This document shows positions 26,743 to 34,922 of a stretch of 64,000 nucleotides of DNA, one piece after another (positions within the stretch are counted from its first letter, which is position 1; each line of letters opens with the position of its first letter). Location: assembly GCF_024707525.1 (NCBI RefSeq), contig NZ_CP062231.1, positions 3,348,001 to 3,412,000 of the forward strand, given 5' to 3'. The position numbers and the translations under genes are program-made. This stretch comes from Rhizobium sp. TH2 (GTDB lineage Bacteria > Pseudomonadota > Alphaproteobacteria > Rhizobiales > Rhizobiaceae). The notes under the pieces were generated by a model. It ran no database searches. It was not told where the DNA came from and saw nothing but the letters and a program-made list of their open reading frames with translations.

Positions 26743-28506
26743 TCAATAAGACTCAAGCAAGGCAGTTCCGTCCGCTCCGAAGCGTGGCTTGATGCCGAGC
26801 AGGGCGGCCGAGCGGCGAATGATCTCGCCGGCCATGATGCCTGCATTGCAGCCTGCCGTCACGCCGCAGCCCTGATGCGCCACCTTCGGCTCGTCGATGA
26901 CCACCATCACGACATATTTGGGATCGTTGATCGGAAACGCGGCTAGGAAGGCATTGAAACGCACGGAGTTCGAGTAGCGGCCATGCACCACCTTCTCGGC
27001 GGTGCCGGTCTTGCCGCCAACCAGCAGGCCGGGCGTGTCGGCGCGGCGGCCCGAACCATCGACCACGTTGGCGCGGAAGAGCGTGCGCATGTCCTCCACC
27101 GTGTGAGGCTTCAGCACCATGACAGCGTTTTCGTCAGCCTCCTCCGCCGTGCGCGGCAGGAATGTCGGCTGGATCAGCTTGCCACCATTCATCAGCGCCG
27201 CGGCGGCCATCGCCGTCTGCAGCGGGGTGGTCGATACACCATGGCCGAAGGCAACGGTCATGGAGGTGATCTTCTTCCAGACCTTGGGCTGCGACGGGGT
27301 GGCAACCTCAGGCAGTTCGGTCTGCAGCCGGGTCAAGAGACCAAGACGGGTCAGGAATTCCTGGTGGCCTGCAATCCCGACCACGTCGGCCATCTTAGCC
27401 GAACCAATGTTCGAGGAATGGACGAACACATCGGTGACCGAGAGAATGCGCCGCGTGGCATGGAAATCGTGGATGGTGAATCCGCCGATATAGAGCGGCC
27501 GGCGGGCGTCGAACGTATCGTTCATCGATACCTTGCCGGAATCGAGCGCCATGGCGCTGGTAAAGGCCTTGAAGGTCGAGCCCATTTCGAACAGACCGCC
27601 GGAGACGCGGTTCATATCGCTTTTGGTTGCGCGGTCGATCGTGTCGGCGGGATTGTTGGGGTCGAAATCCGGCATCGAGCCAAGCCCCAGGACTTCACCG
27701 GTATTGGCATCGAGGACCACGGCACCGGCGCCGATTGCCTTGTAGCTCTGCATGCCGGTTACCAGCACGTCGTGCACGATGTTCTGGACGCGCAGATCGA
27801 CGGAGAGTTTCACCGGCTCGAGCTTGGCGTTCGCCGTCGTCATGCCGAGTTCGGCCAGATCGGCGAGCCCCTGCATGTCAAGATAGCGCTCCATGCCGGC
27901 AACGCCGCGATTGTCAATATTGACATAGCCGACGAGATGCGCCGCGACTGGGCCGCTGGGATAGAAGCGGCGCTTGGCCGGGCGAAAACCGATGCCGGGA
28001 ATGCCGAGTGCGAGGATTTCGCTCTGCTGCTTCGGCGTAAGCTGACGGCGCAGCCACTGGAAATGCGATTTATGCGTCAGCTTGCGGTAGATATCCTTGG
28101 TGTCGATATCCGGCAGCACGGTCGAGAGCAGTTCGACGGCCTCGTCCGGATCGACGATCTTGTGCGGTTCGGCGAAAAGCGAAACGGTCCTGACGTCGGT
28201 CGCCAGGATTTCGCCATTGCGGTCGAGAATATCGGGCCGCGAGGCGACGGTGTTATCCGCCCGCATGATGGAGGCGACGGTCTGTGGCGCCGTCATGCCA
28301 TACTGCACCAGCCGGCCGCCGATGATGCAATAGACGACCGTAAACGCACCGATCATGATGGCGATGCGATTGCGTGCCTGGCCGCCAGTCGCCTTTCGCG
28401 TGCCCTCGAAGATCATCGGATCGGGCGCGCCCGGAAGTCGCCCCCCCGCGCCGGTGTTGAAATGGGCCTTGCTCTTCAAGACCATGATGCGAGAGAGAAA
28501 GCTCAT
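26743..28506 (-). CDS. ftsI: Division transpeptidase FtsI (PBP3)
   Basis: A 587-residue class B penicillin-binding protein that cross-links septal peptidoglycan. It has a cytoplasmic N-terminus of about 45 residues, one membrane helix (IMIGAFTVVYCIIGG), the dimerisation domain, and the transpeptidase domain with GSTFKAF (SxxK), SSN in VHSSNIGS and KTG in VGGKTGTAEK. The start overlaps the ftsL stop by four bases. Confidence 0.96.
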   Translation of the reverse strand: MSFLSRIMVLKSKAHFNTGAGGRLPGAPDPMIFEGTRKATGGQARNRIAIMIGAFTVVYCIIGGRLVQYGMTAPQTVASIMRADNTVASRPDILDRNGEILATDVRTVSLFAEPHKIVDPDEAVELLSTVLPDIDTKDIYRKLTHKSHFQWLRRQLTPKQQSEILALGIPGIGFRPAKRRFYPSGPVAAHLVGYVNIDNRGVAGMERYLDMQGLADLAELGMTTANAKLEPVKLSVDLRVQNIVHDVLVTGMQSYKAIGAGAVVLDANTGEVLGLGSMPDFDPNNPADTIDRATKSDMNRVSGGLFEMGSTFKAFTSAMALDSGKVSMNDTFDARRPLYIGGFTIHDFHATRRILSVTDVFVHSSNIGSAKMADVVGIAGHQEFLTRLGLLTRLQTELPEVATPSQPKVWKKITSMTVAFGHGVSTTPLQTAMAAAALMNGGKLIQPTFLPRTAEEADENAVMVLKPHTVEDMRTLFRANVVDGSGRRADTPGLLVGGKTGTAEKVVHGRYSNSVRFNAFLAAFPINDPKYVVMVVIDEPKVAHQGCGVTAGCNAGIMAGEIIRRSAALLGIKPRFGADGTALLESY

Positions 28507-28934
28507 TCTGGTTTCACCGATCCGGTGTTGATCTTGTCGGCATCAGCGTCAACGTCGGCAACGATCGTCTTGGCATAGGCCTTGGCCTCCTTGTCGGAGA
28601 CCTTGCCGTCCTTGTCCTTGTCGGCCGGATCGAAGACCGGCAGATCAGCCTTCAGCATCGGCAGTTCGGATGCCTGGGTGAGTTGGGTCGATTCTGTCGG
28701 CACCAGTTGCAACTCGCCCTGGTAGGAGGTGATCAGCTTCTGCAGCCGCGACGGCTGGGTGAGCAGCGCCCAGTCGGCCCTGAGCAGGTCGATCGTGTCG
28801 CGTTCCAGCTTGATCTCGGCTTCGAGCTTCCTGACCTCTTCGAGCTTCAGCTCCGCCTGATGCTTGATCGTGTAGGTGACCGCAGCGACCGCGGTCATGA
28901 TGACGATCAGTATGATGTCGAGCGTACGCAGCAT
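28503..28934 (-). CDS. ftsL: Cell division protein FtsL
   Basis: A 143-residue bitopic protein. One membrane helix (about 4-21) is followed by a leucine-zipper-like coiled coil with the LLRADWALLTQPSRLQKL motif typical of FtsL, which links FtsB/FtsQ and the FtsWI synthase. The C-terminal 45 residues are acidic and contain DPADKDKDGKVSDKEA, which resembles an EF-hand calcium loop; this tail is not part of the core family. The gene begins right after the rsmH stop (TGAATG). Confidence 0.88.
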   Translation of the reverse strand: MLRTLDIILIVIMTAVAAVTYTIKHQAELKLEEVRKLEAEIKLERDTIDLLRADWALLTQPSRLQKLITSYQGELQLVPTESTQLTQASELPMLKADLPVFDPADKDKDGKVSDKEAKAYAKTIVADVDADADKINTGSVKPE

Positions 28935-29954
28935 TCAGCCACCCATTCTTTCAATATCAGCCAGTTGAGGCAGGTCGAATATCGTCTGGTCCGCCTTGCC
29001 GGCCTTCACTGTCGTGCGGATACCGGCACGCAGCTTGGCGGAGCGCGCGCGTGGATTGATCTCGGCTTCCGCTTCCGTGGCGGAGGCCGCCTGACGGGTC
29101 AGGAGTTCGAATATCTGCGGCGCCTGGCTGACCTCGGGCAGATGCCGGGAACCGGATGCACGACCCGCCCGATCGGCGAAGAAACGCTTGACGATCCTGT
29201 CTTCCAGCGAATGGAACGCGACGATGACCAGCCGTCCGCCGGGCTTCAACGACCGTTCGGCGGCAAACAGAGCATCGACCAGTTCACCGAGTTCGTTGTT
29301 GACGTAGATCCTGAGCGCCTGGAAGACGCGTGTCGCCGGATGGATCTTGTCGGTGGCACGGCGCGGATTGACCTTCTCGATCACGCTCACCAGATCGCGC
29401 GTGGTGACGAACTTCCTGTCGGCACGGCGCTTTTCGATGGCGCGCGCGATGCGGCCGGCGTGACGCTCCTCCCCGAGCAGGCCGAAGATCCGGATCAGGT
29501 CGTTGACGCGGGCGCGATTGACGACATCTGCAGCGCTCACGCCGTCCGACGACATCCGCATGTCGAGCGGGCCGTTGCGCTGGAAGGAGAAGCCGCGCTC
29601 GGCCTCGTCGATCTGCATCGATGAAACCCCGATATCGAGCACGACGCCATCGAGCCCGCTCTCGGGCGCGAAGCTGTCGAGCCTGCCGAATGTGGTGTGA
29701 TGAAGGGAAAGCCTGGGCGAGAATTCCGCGACCATGGCCTGGCCGCCTGATATCGCGTTCGGATCACGGTCGAGCGCAATGACATCGGCGCCCTGTTCGA
29801 GGATACCCCGCGTATACCCGCCTGCCCCAAAAGTGCCGTCGAGGATGATCTTTCCGGGTGCAGGCGCGAGGTGCTCGAGCACCTCGGCCAGCATTACCGG
29901 AATATGCCGGATCGATCCGCCGATGGCATCGCTTTCGCTGCCATGATCCGCCAT
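28935..29954 (-). CDS. rsmH: 16S rRNA C1402 N4-methyltransferase RsmH
   Basis: A 339-residue SAM methyltransferase (formerly MraW) acting on C1402 of 16S r[31 protein letters not shown] and [13 protein letters not shown] are the family signatures. The ATG at 29952-29954 fits the family's usual N-terminus, although its ribosome site is weak; much longer in-frame starts would run into mraZ. It follows mraZ after 17 bases. Confidence 0.95.
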   Translation of the reverse strand: MADHGSESDAIGGSIRHIPVMLAEVLEHLAPAPGKIILDGTFGAGGYTRGILEQGADVIALDRDPNAISGGQAMVAEFSPRLSLHHTTFGRLDSFAPESGLDGVVLDIGVSSMQIDEAERGFSFQRNGPLDMRMSSDGVSAADVVNRARVNDLIRIFGLLGEERHAGRIARAIEKRRADRKFVTTRDLVSVIEKVNPRRATDKIHPATRVFQALRIYVNNELGELVDALFAAERSLKPGGRLVIVAFHSLEDRIVKRFFADRAGRASGSRHLPEVSQAPQIFELLTRQAASATEAEAEINPRARSAKLRAGIRTTVKAGKADQTIFDLPQLADIERMGG

Positions 29955-29971
29955 ACCGCCGCTACCCCGCA

Positions 29972-30412
29972 CTATGAAGGGCTGAGGCCTCGTTTCCTCA
30001 ACTCTTCTCTTGCCGCCATTTGAGCCGCCGAGAAATCTTCCGGCCGCCACAACTGAAAATAATCCGACCGTCCCGCGAAGGTCACTTCTCCGGCTATCCT
30101 CGTATGGCTCCGGATGAAATCCGTCACCGATAGCCGGCCCTCCGAGTCGAGCCGCATGAAGACCCCGCCGCCGTGAACGACCAGCGAGATCCTGTTTGCC
30201 TCCAGCGAGAATGGGTCCAGATTTTCGAGCTGACGCTCGAAACGCATGAGCAAATCCGGGCCGCCGATATTGATCGCCGGAAAATGAAAGTCCTGGAAGC
30301 AGTAAAGCTCCTCGATACCCAGCGAAGCCAGAGCGGTGCGGAAAGGCGCAGGCACAGACACCCTGCCCTTCGCATCGATCCTGTTCGTGGCACTCGAAAG
30401 GAACCGGGACAT
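29972..30412 (-). CDS. mraZ: Transcription regulator MraZ
   Basis: A 146-residue protein with two AbrB-like swapped-hairpin repeats ([16 protein letters not shown] near the start and [14 protein letters not shown] in the second half). MraZ is the conserved first gene of the dcw cluster and represses its own promoter in E. coli. The ATG at 30410-30412 gives the family's usual MSRFLSS start. The repeat array at 30591-30624 is the likely binding site. Confidence 0.94.
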   Translation of the reverse strand: MSRFLSSATNRIDAKGRVSVPAPFRTALASLGIEELYCFQDFHFPAINIGGPDLLMRFERQLENLDPFSLEANRISLVVHGGGVFMRLDSEGRLSVTDFIRSHTRIAGEVTFAGRSDYFQLWRPEDFSAAQMAAREELRKRGLSPS

Positions 30413-30590
30413 TACGCGAAACTTCCGCTTCCACACACACGGCCCCGCTACATGGAACCGCTACACACTTGATAAAAAGCAAGGAATATCCGTCTTCCCG
30501 CACATCTGCGCGAGGTCTGGCTGGCCCTGAGAACCAGCTTTCACCTGATGGGAGACGGGCATCACATTGCCCTTGAACAGTACGTATTTG

Positions 30591-30624
30591 GGATAGCATG
30601 GGCATATATGGGCGTCAATGGGAG
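30591..30624. promoter_or_regulatory. MraZ-box array: four TGGG repeats at 10-bp period
   Basis: TGGG occurs at 30591, 30601, 30611 and 30621, exactly 10 bases apart (read on the plus strand, opposite to mraZ). In E. coli MraZ binds TGGGN repeats with a 10-base period. The array covers the predicted mraZ promoter, which fits autorepression. Confidence 0.7.
30592..30620 (-). promoter_or_regulatory. Predicted dcw/mraZ promoter
   Basis: On the minus strand TTGACG and TATCCC are separated by 17 bases, a good rhizobial sigma-70 promoter. It lies about 180 bases before mraZ, leaving a leader that I see no gene in. The four TGGG/CCCA repeats lie across it. Confidence 0.6.
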
Positions 30625-30747
30625 AAAGCTCAAATCACCGGTCGGACCTGTTGAATATTCATAAGCTGTTAAGTTTAACGAAAGGTTCACGGATGGCGTC
30701 GCACATACTTGGCCATACGCCTGAAATATTGATCATCGTTGGGGAAA

Positions 30748-31150
30748 GAAAAACGCCAGTTGGCCTGTAAGCCGGGTTCTGTATGGCTCCGGTCGCCCGG
30801 AACGTGGCAGCCATTCATCTGGGACGACGCTCGCACGCCGCCTCACGCAACCCACCCGGATGACGAGGCCGGAAACGGCCCTGCATGCCGAAGCATACGT
30901 GTCATCCCTATTCGGTCTTGCTCCCGGCGGGGTTTGCCATGCCGTTTCCGTTGCCGGATCCGCGGTGGGCTCTTACCCCACCTTTTCACCCTTACCCGGT
31001 AAACCGGGTGGAATATTTTCTGTGGCACTTTCCCTGGGGTCGCCCCCGCCGGATGTTATCCGGCGCCGTATTTCCGTGGAGCCCGGACTTTCCTCACCTC
31101 ACAGCCTTTCGGCATTTGCAAAGCGCGGCTGCCCAGCCAACTGGCAGGGC
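30748..31150 (-). ncRNA. rnpB: RNase P RNA
   Basis: The catalytic RNA that trims the 5' end of tRNA precursors. The ends pair as helix P1 (GCCAGTTGGC near 31145 with GCCAACTGGC near 30755). Conserved parts are GAGGTGAGGAAAGTCCGGGC near the 5' side and AAGCCGGGTT (plus strand, near 30769) near the 3' side, plus the GAGCAAGACCGAATAGGG segment. Length of about 400 bases is normal. The P1 3' strand is followed by a T-run (GTTTTTCTTT on the minus strand), which serves as terminator. Exact ends are estimated. Confidence 0.93.
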
Positions 31151-31202
31151 TCATGTAGAGCAGCCCGGCACGGAAGGGAAGCCGAGGCGCCAAAATAAAC
31201 GC

Positions 31203-32393
31203 TCAGAGGAACTGCGGTGTGAAATCCGCGCGATAGGCCCGGTCGATGATACGGCCATGGAGCAGCAGTTCCGCGCCTAGCCTGCCGATCTCGTCGGAAC
31301 TCTTGGCCGCCGCGCCGCATCCGCCCGCCATGATGGCAATCGACGGCTCCGACGTCCAGCCGATCGCCGGATAGCCGGTCGGCGTATAGGAGGTGACGCA
31401 GGAACTCGTATGGATAGATACAATCTTCAGATCAGGCACCAGCTCGTTCATGTTGGCGATGAGATGCGCACGCGTATCGGCATCGCCCTCGGTCCGGAAC
31501 CATGCGCGGACATCGCTCTCCTCGGGCAAGGGAATATCGACCGGGTCGCCGCCGATCTTGAGATAGAACCTGCCATCGGGATAGCGGATCGGCGGCAGCA
31601 TATAAATGCCGAGCATCACGTCCTCGCGCTTGGAAATCAGCGACGGCATGGTGGCGAGGCGCGCGGCCTCCTCCGCATCGACCTCGAAGAATGCGACGGT
31701 CCGGCCATAGACGGTCAGGTCAAGCCGTTCCGGCAGCAATCCCGGCCGATTGGTGAAGCCACCGGTCGCGACCAGCACCTTTGCCGTTGTAATCGTGGCG
31801 CCGCCCACCGTGACGATCTCGACATGACCGTCGCGCTGATGGATCGCCGCGACCTCCTCGCGGATCACGGCACCACCGGCAAGCTCGGTCAATTTCGTCT
31901 GCGCCGCGACTAGATTCCTCGCGCTGATATGCCCTGCATTGGAGGCCTCGAACACGGCATCCGAACCAGCAGGGAAATTGAAGTAAGGAAATCTCGCCCT
32001 CAGGTCCTCGTCATCGAAATCGCTGGTATCGACGCCAAGTTTGGTCGCACTCTGCCTCACATCGGCCATATGCTCCTGGGCGCGACCGGTCGTCAGGCCA
32101 GCGGCCAGGCAGCCCTTCTCACTGAAAAAGGTTACTCCACTCCGCGCCTCGATGTCGCGATAGCGCGCGATCGAGCGATTGGCGAGCCGCGCCCAGTTCT
32201 CGTCCGGATCGATGGTCCGGGTAATGCGGCCCTCGTCGTAATGGCTGCCGAAGACACCAGGATGCGTCGCCTTGACCTCCGGCTCGTCCGGCCCGATCAG
32301 CGCTACGCCCGGCACCTGCTCCGAGAGATGGCGAGCGGCGGCCGACCCGGTCATGCCCCGTCCGACGATGGCGAATTGGAATTGGGGGGTCAT
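31203..32393 (-). CDS. FAD-dependent oxidoreductase of the sarcosine/amine oxidase (DAO) family
   Basis: A 396-residue DAO-family flavoprotein. The N-terminal FAIVGRGMTGSAAARHL is the FAD-binding loop. GVFGSHYDEGRITRTI recalls monomeric sarcosine oxidase and N-methyltryptophan oxidase, and the C-terminal SFAD-type contact region is present (VTSYTPTGYPAIGWTSE). The substrate is probably a secondary amine or amino acid; this cannot be fixed. The start is the ATG at 32391-32393, which overlaps the stop of the J-like gene (ATGA). It is thus last in the hscC operon. Confidence 0.82.
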   Translation of the reverse strand: MTPQFQFAIVGRGMTGSAAARHLSEQVPGVALIGPDEPEVKATHPGVFGSHYDEGRITRTIDPDENWARLANRSIARYRDIEARSGVTFFSEKGCLAAGLTTGRAQEHMADVRQSATKLGVDTSDFDDEDLRARFPYFNFPAGSDAVFEASNAGHISARNLVAAQTKLTELAGGAVIREEVAAIHQRDGHVEIVTVGGATITTAKVLVATGGFTNRPGLLPERLDLTVYGRTVAFFEVDAEEAARLATMPSLISKREDVMLGIYMLPPIRYPDGRFYLKIGGDPVDIPLPEESDVRAWFRTEGDADTRAHLIANMNELVPDLKIVSIHTSSCVTSYTPTGYPAIGWTSEPSIAIMAGGCGAAAKSSDEIGRLGAELLLHGRIIDRAYRADFTPQFL

Positions 32394-33616
32394 TTGGGCT
32401 CCGAAAAAAATCGCGCGAAGTTGCTGATGGCACCGACCTTGGCCATTAGCACGAATATGAGAATGGCGAGTCGCCAGAGCATATTTTCCTGACCCCAAGC
32501 ACGCAACTTTTGCAGGAGAGTATAGGCGTCGTGGCCGCGCTTAATGAGACGCCGAGCTTTCCGGTCGAGGGCCTCGATACGCATCTGGCGCCATCTCAAT
32601 GACATGCCGACAGCGATGATCACATGGGCGCCGAGGGCAAGCGGCAGGAACGGTGCATCGAGTTCCAGAACCGCTATGAGCGACACCAGCGCGGCGGCCG
32701 AAACCAGAGCCGCACCATAGAGCCTGTAGTTGATCGCGAAGAATGGCGGAAAGAACAGTGCAAAGAATGAGAAGGACAGCGGGTATCGGCCGGTCTTTCG
32801 GACGCGTTCGTAATAGGTCTGCATAGCAGCATCGTCGCCGAAGGCAGCGTTGACAAGACCGCGACTGACCGGAGGAACTCTTCCCGGAGAGGGACCATCA
32901 ACCTCATCAGGAAGGGCTCGCCCGACTGCGATCGTGAGGGCATTGACGAGATCCCTCGCCTCTTGCTCGTCAAGAAATTCAAGCAGTTCCGTATCGTTCT
33001 TGAGGAAGCGGAAGCGGTTCTCAAAATCGCGAAGGACGCCGATATATTCGCCGAGGATACGCTCCTCAACGGGGGTTGCTTCAATGCCCAACGTCGAAAT
33101 ATCCGGAATGTTGGGGACATCACGCTGGAGATCGAAAACCAGCTTGTCGAGCACGCGCCACATATGGAAGCGATAATCTTCCAAGCTCGACTGTTCCAGC
33201 AGATCGAAGATTGGCGCCCACCGCGCTTGCAAATCTCCTTCCGATCCCATTTCCTCCAGCAGCTTTTCGATGTTGGGGCCTGCGGGGGGCGTAGCCGAAG
33301 GTTCTCCACGCGGACATAAGTCGATCTTCGCAACTTCAAGCGCGCCACGATCTGCTGAAAGCAAATCATCGCCGACATGCTGGAGCGAAACGAATGGGGC
33401 AGTCACCTCCACTCCAATGTCGACTTCCATGTCGTCGTCGGAATCGTGACCAGGAGCCATCGACAAAGCCAGATCGCGCGCTTCGAGCAGTTCCTGAAAC
33501 CCCGCCGGATCCTCGTCCGGTCGCGTGACCTTCAGTCTCACCGCATACGCCTTCCGGATCGCTCTCTCATCCTCCGAGGGCTCCATCCCAAGCACTGTCC
33601 ACGGATACCTACTCAC
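32390..33616 (-). CDS. Membrane-anchored J-like protein (DjlB/DjlC type), second copy
   Basis: A 408-residue protein. A GTG at 33614-33616 is taken as start, because it overlaps the stop of the upstream paralogue (GTGA) and puts RYPWTVLGM at the N-terminus. That segment, with AIRKAYAVRLKVTRPDEDP, is a J domain in which the key HPD reads RPD. A long acidic middle follows, and the C-terminal part has three or four hydrophobic helices (DUF2628-like: FFPPFFAINYRLYG) plus a last helix near the end. It probably works with the HscC chaperone encoded two genes upstream, as the djlB/djlC genes do beside hscC in E. coli. Confidence 0.75.
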   Translation of the reverse strand: MSRYPWTVLGMEPSEDERAIRKAYAVRLKVTRPDEDPAGFQELLEARDLALSMAPGHDSDDDMEVDIGVEVTAPFVSLQHVGDDLLSADRGALEVAKIDLCPRGEPSATPPAGPNIEKLLEEMGSEGDLQARWAPIFDLLEQSSLEDYRFHMWRVLDKLVFDLQRDVPNIPDISTLGIEATPVEERILGEYIGVLRDFENRFRFLKNDTELLEFLDEQEARDLVNALTIAVGRALPDEVDGPSPGRVPPVSRGLVNAAFGDDAAMQTYYERVRKTGRYPLSFSFFALFFPPFFAINYRLYGAALVSAAALVSLIAVLELDAPFLPLALGAHVIIAVGMSLRWRQMRIEALDRKARRLIKRGHDAYTLLQKLRAWGQENMLWRLAILIFVLMAKVGAISNFARFFSEPK

Positions 33617-34917
33617 CGGAAATACACCCTCGCCGCAGCCATCAAGATCATCACAGCCACACCGACCGCGATACCGGCTCGACTGGGCTGCCCCCAAATG
33701 CGCAACTTCTCCACGATCTCGCTCGAACTGAAGCCATTCGCCGTCAGCTTCTTTGCCTGCTGCCCCAGCGCATGCAGCCTGATCCGCCGCCAGTTGAATG
33801 CGAACGCAAAGGCCACGATCAGGTAGACCGGGAGTGCCAGCTTTCCGACCGCGACGTTACCGCCTCGGCTCCAGATGACGTGAACGAGGTCATTCGCAGC
33901 CGACAGGATGATCACAAGTGCCGCTATGCCGTAGAGTCGGTAATAGAGCGCGAAAGGCAGAGGGAAGAGCAATCCCAGCCAGGAGAACGCCCTCGGAAAG
34001 CTGTCCTTCTCACGCGCCGCTTGATAGTAGGCGCGCATCTTCTCGTCCCACGCCCAGGCGGCCTGCACATAAGCGGAATTGACGGTCTCGACGTTGATCT
34101 CGCGCAAATTCAACGGCCTCTCGATGCGGGCACGCCCGACCGCCAGGGTCAACGCCTTGATGAATTCGTGCGCATCCGCGTCATCGAGATAATCGAACAG
34201 CATGGTGTCGTGACGCAGAAAATCGAAGCGGGACTCGAAATCCGCGAGAATGTCGCGATAGGAGCCGAGAAATCTTTTGCCGTCGATGCTCGGATCGACC
34301 TCCCAGGTCGAGATGTCGGGCAGTTCACCTACCGCACGGGAAAGATCCGCGGAGAGCTTGTTGACAACCCGCCACATCGCCTCGGGATAGTCGGCAAGCC
34401 TGGCAAGTTCGAGAGCGTCGAACACGTCTGCCCATTGCGTCTTGAGATCGCGCCAGGGGTGAGACTTCCCGACCGCTCCTAGGAGATCCTCGATATCAGG
34501 CTCGGGTTCATCCTCCGCAATTCCGCTCGGTAGAGGCAACTCGGATGCATCCACATGGCCGATGTCCTCATCCGATCCACCGGAGCGCGCTTCGCGAAGC
34601 TCCGGGTTCCCCGCGCGCGCCTTGACCAGCAGCACAGGTGACGCGTCGGGAGCCGCGCTCACCACGCGCTCGGGCTCCGCAGGGGCGGGCATAATTTCCG
34701 TCGCCTGCTCATGAAGCTGCGGCTCTACGTCGGCACGCCGCGACATGAAACGGCTCCGATCAAGCGCAAGATCGCGTGCCTCCACCAATGCCTGGAAGCC
34801 CGCGGCATCCTCGTCCGGCCGCGTGACCTTGAGTCTCGCCGCGTAGGCGCGGCGGATCGCCTTGCCGTCGCTGGTCGGCGCGATGCCGAGGATGGACCAT
34901 GGATAATCGAGGTCCAT
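33613..34917 (-). CDS. Membrane-anchored J-like protein (DjlB/DjlC type), first copy
   Basis: A 434-residue paralogue of the next gene, sharing layout and many residues. The N-terminal LDYPWSILGIAPT with AIRRAYAARLKVTRPDEDA is a J-like domain with RPD in place of HPD. The C-terminal part has hydrophobic helices (PLPFALYYRLYGIAALV) and a final helix. I choose the ATG at 34915-34917; a TTG at 34926 that overlaps the hscC stop is equally possible and would couple the genes. It is probably a membrane co-chaperone that recruits HscC. Confidence 0.76.
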   Translation of the reverse strand: MDLDYPWSILGIAPTSDGKAIRRAYAARLKVTRPDEDAAGFQALVEARDLALDRSRFMSRRADVEPQLHEQATEIMPAPAEPERVVSAAPDASPVLLVKARAGNPELREARSGGSDEDIGHVDASELPLPSGIAEDEPEPDIEDLLGAVGKSHPWRDLKTQWADVFDALELARLADYPEAMWRVVNKLSADLSRAVGELPDISTWEVDPSIDGKRFLGSYRDILADFESRFDFLRHDTMLFDYLDDADAHEFIKALTLAVGRARIERPLNLREINVETVNSAYVQAAWAWDEKMRAYYQAAREKDSFPRAFSWLGLLFPLPFALYYRLYGIAALVIILSAANDLVHVIWSRGGNVAVGKLALPVYLIVAFAFAFNWRRIRLHALGQQAKKLTANGFSSSEIVEKLRIWGQPSRAGIAVGVAVMILMAAARVYFR

Positions 34918-34922
34918 CGTGC

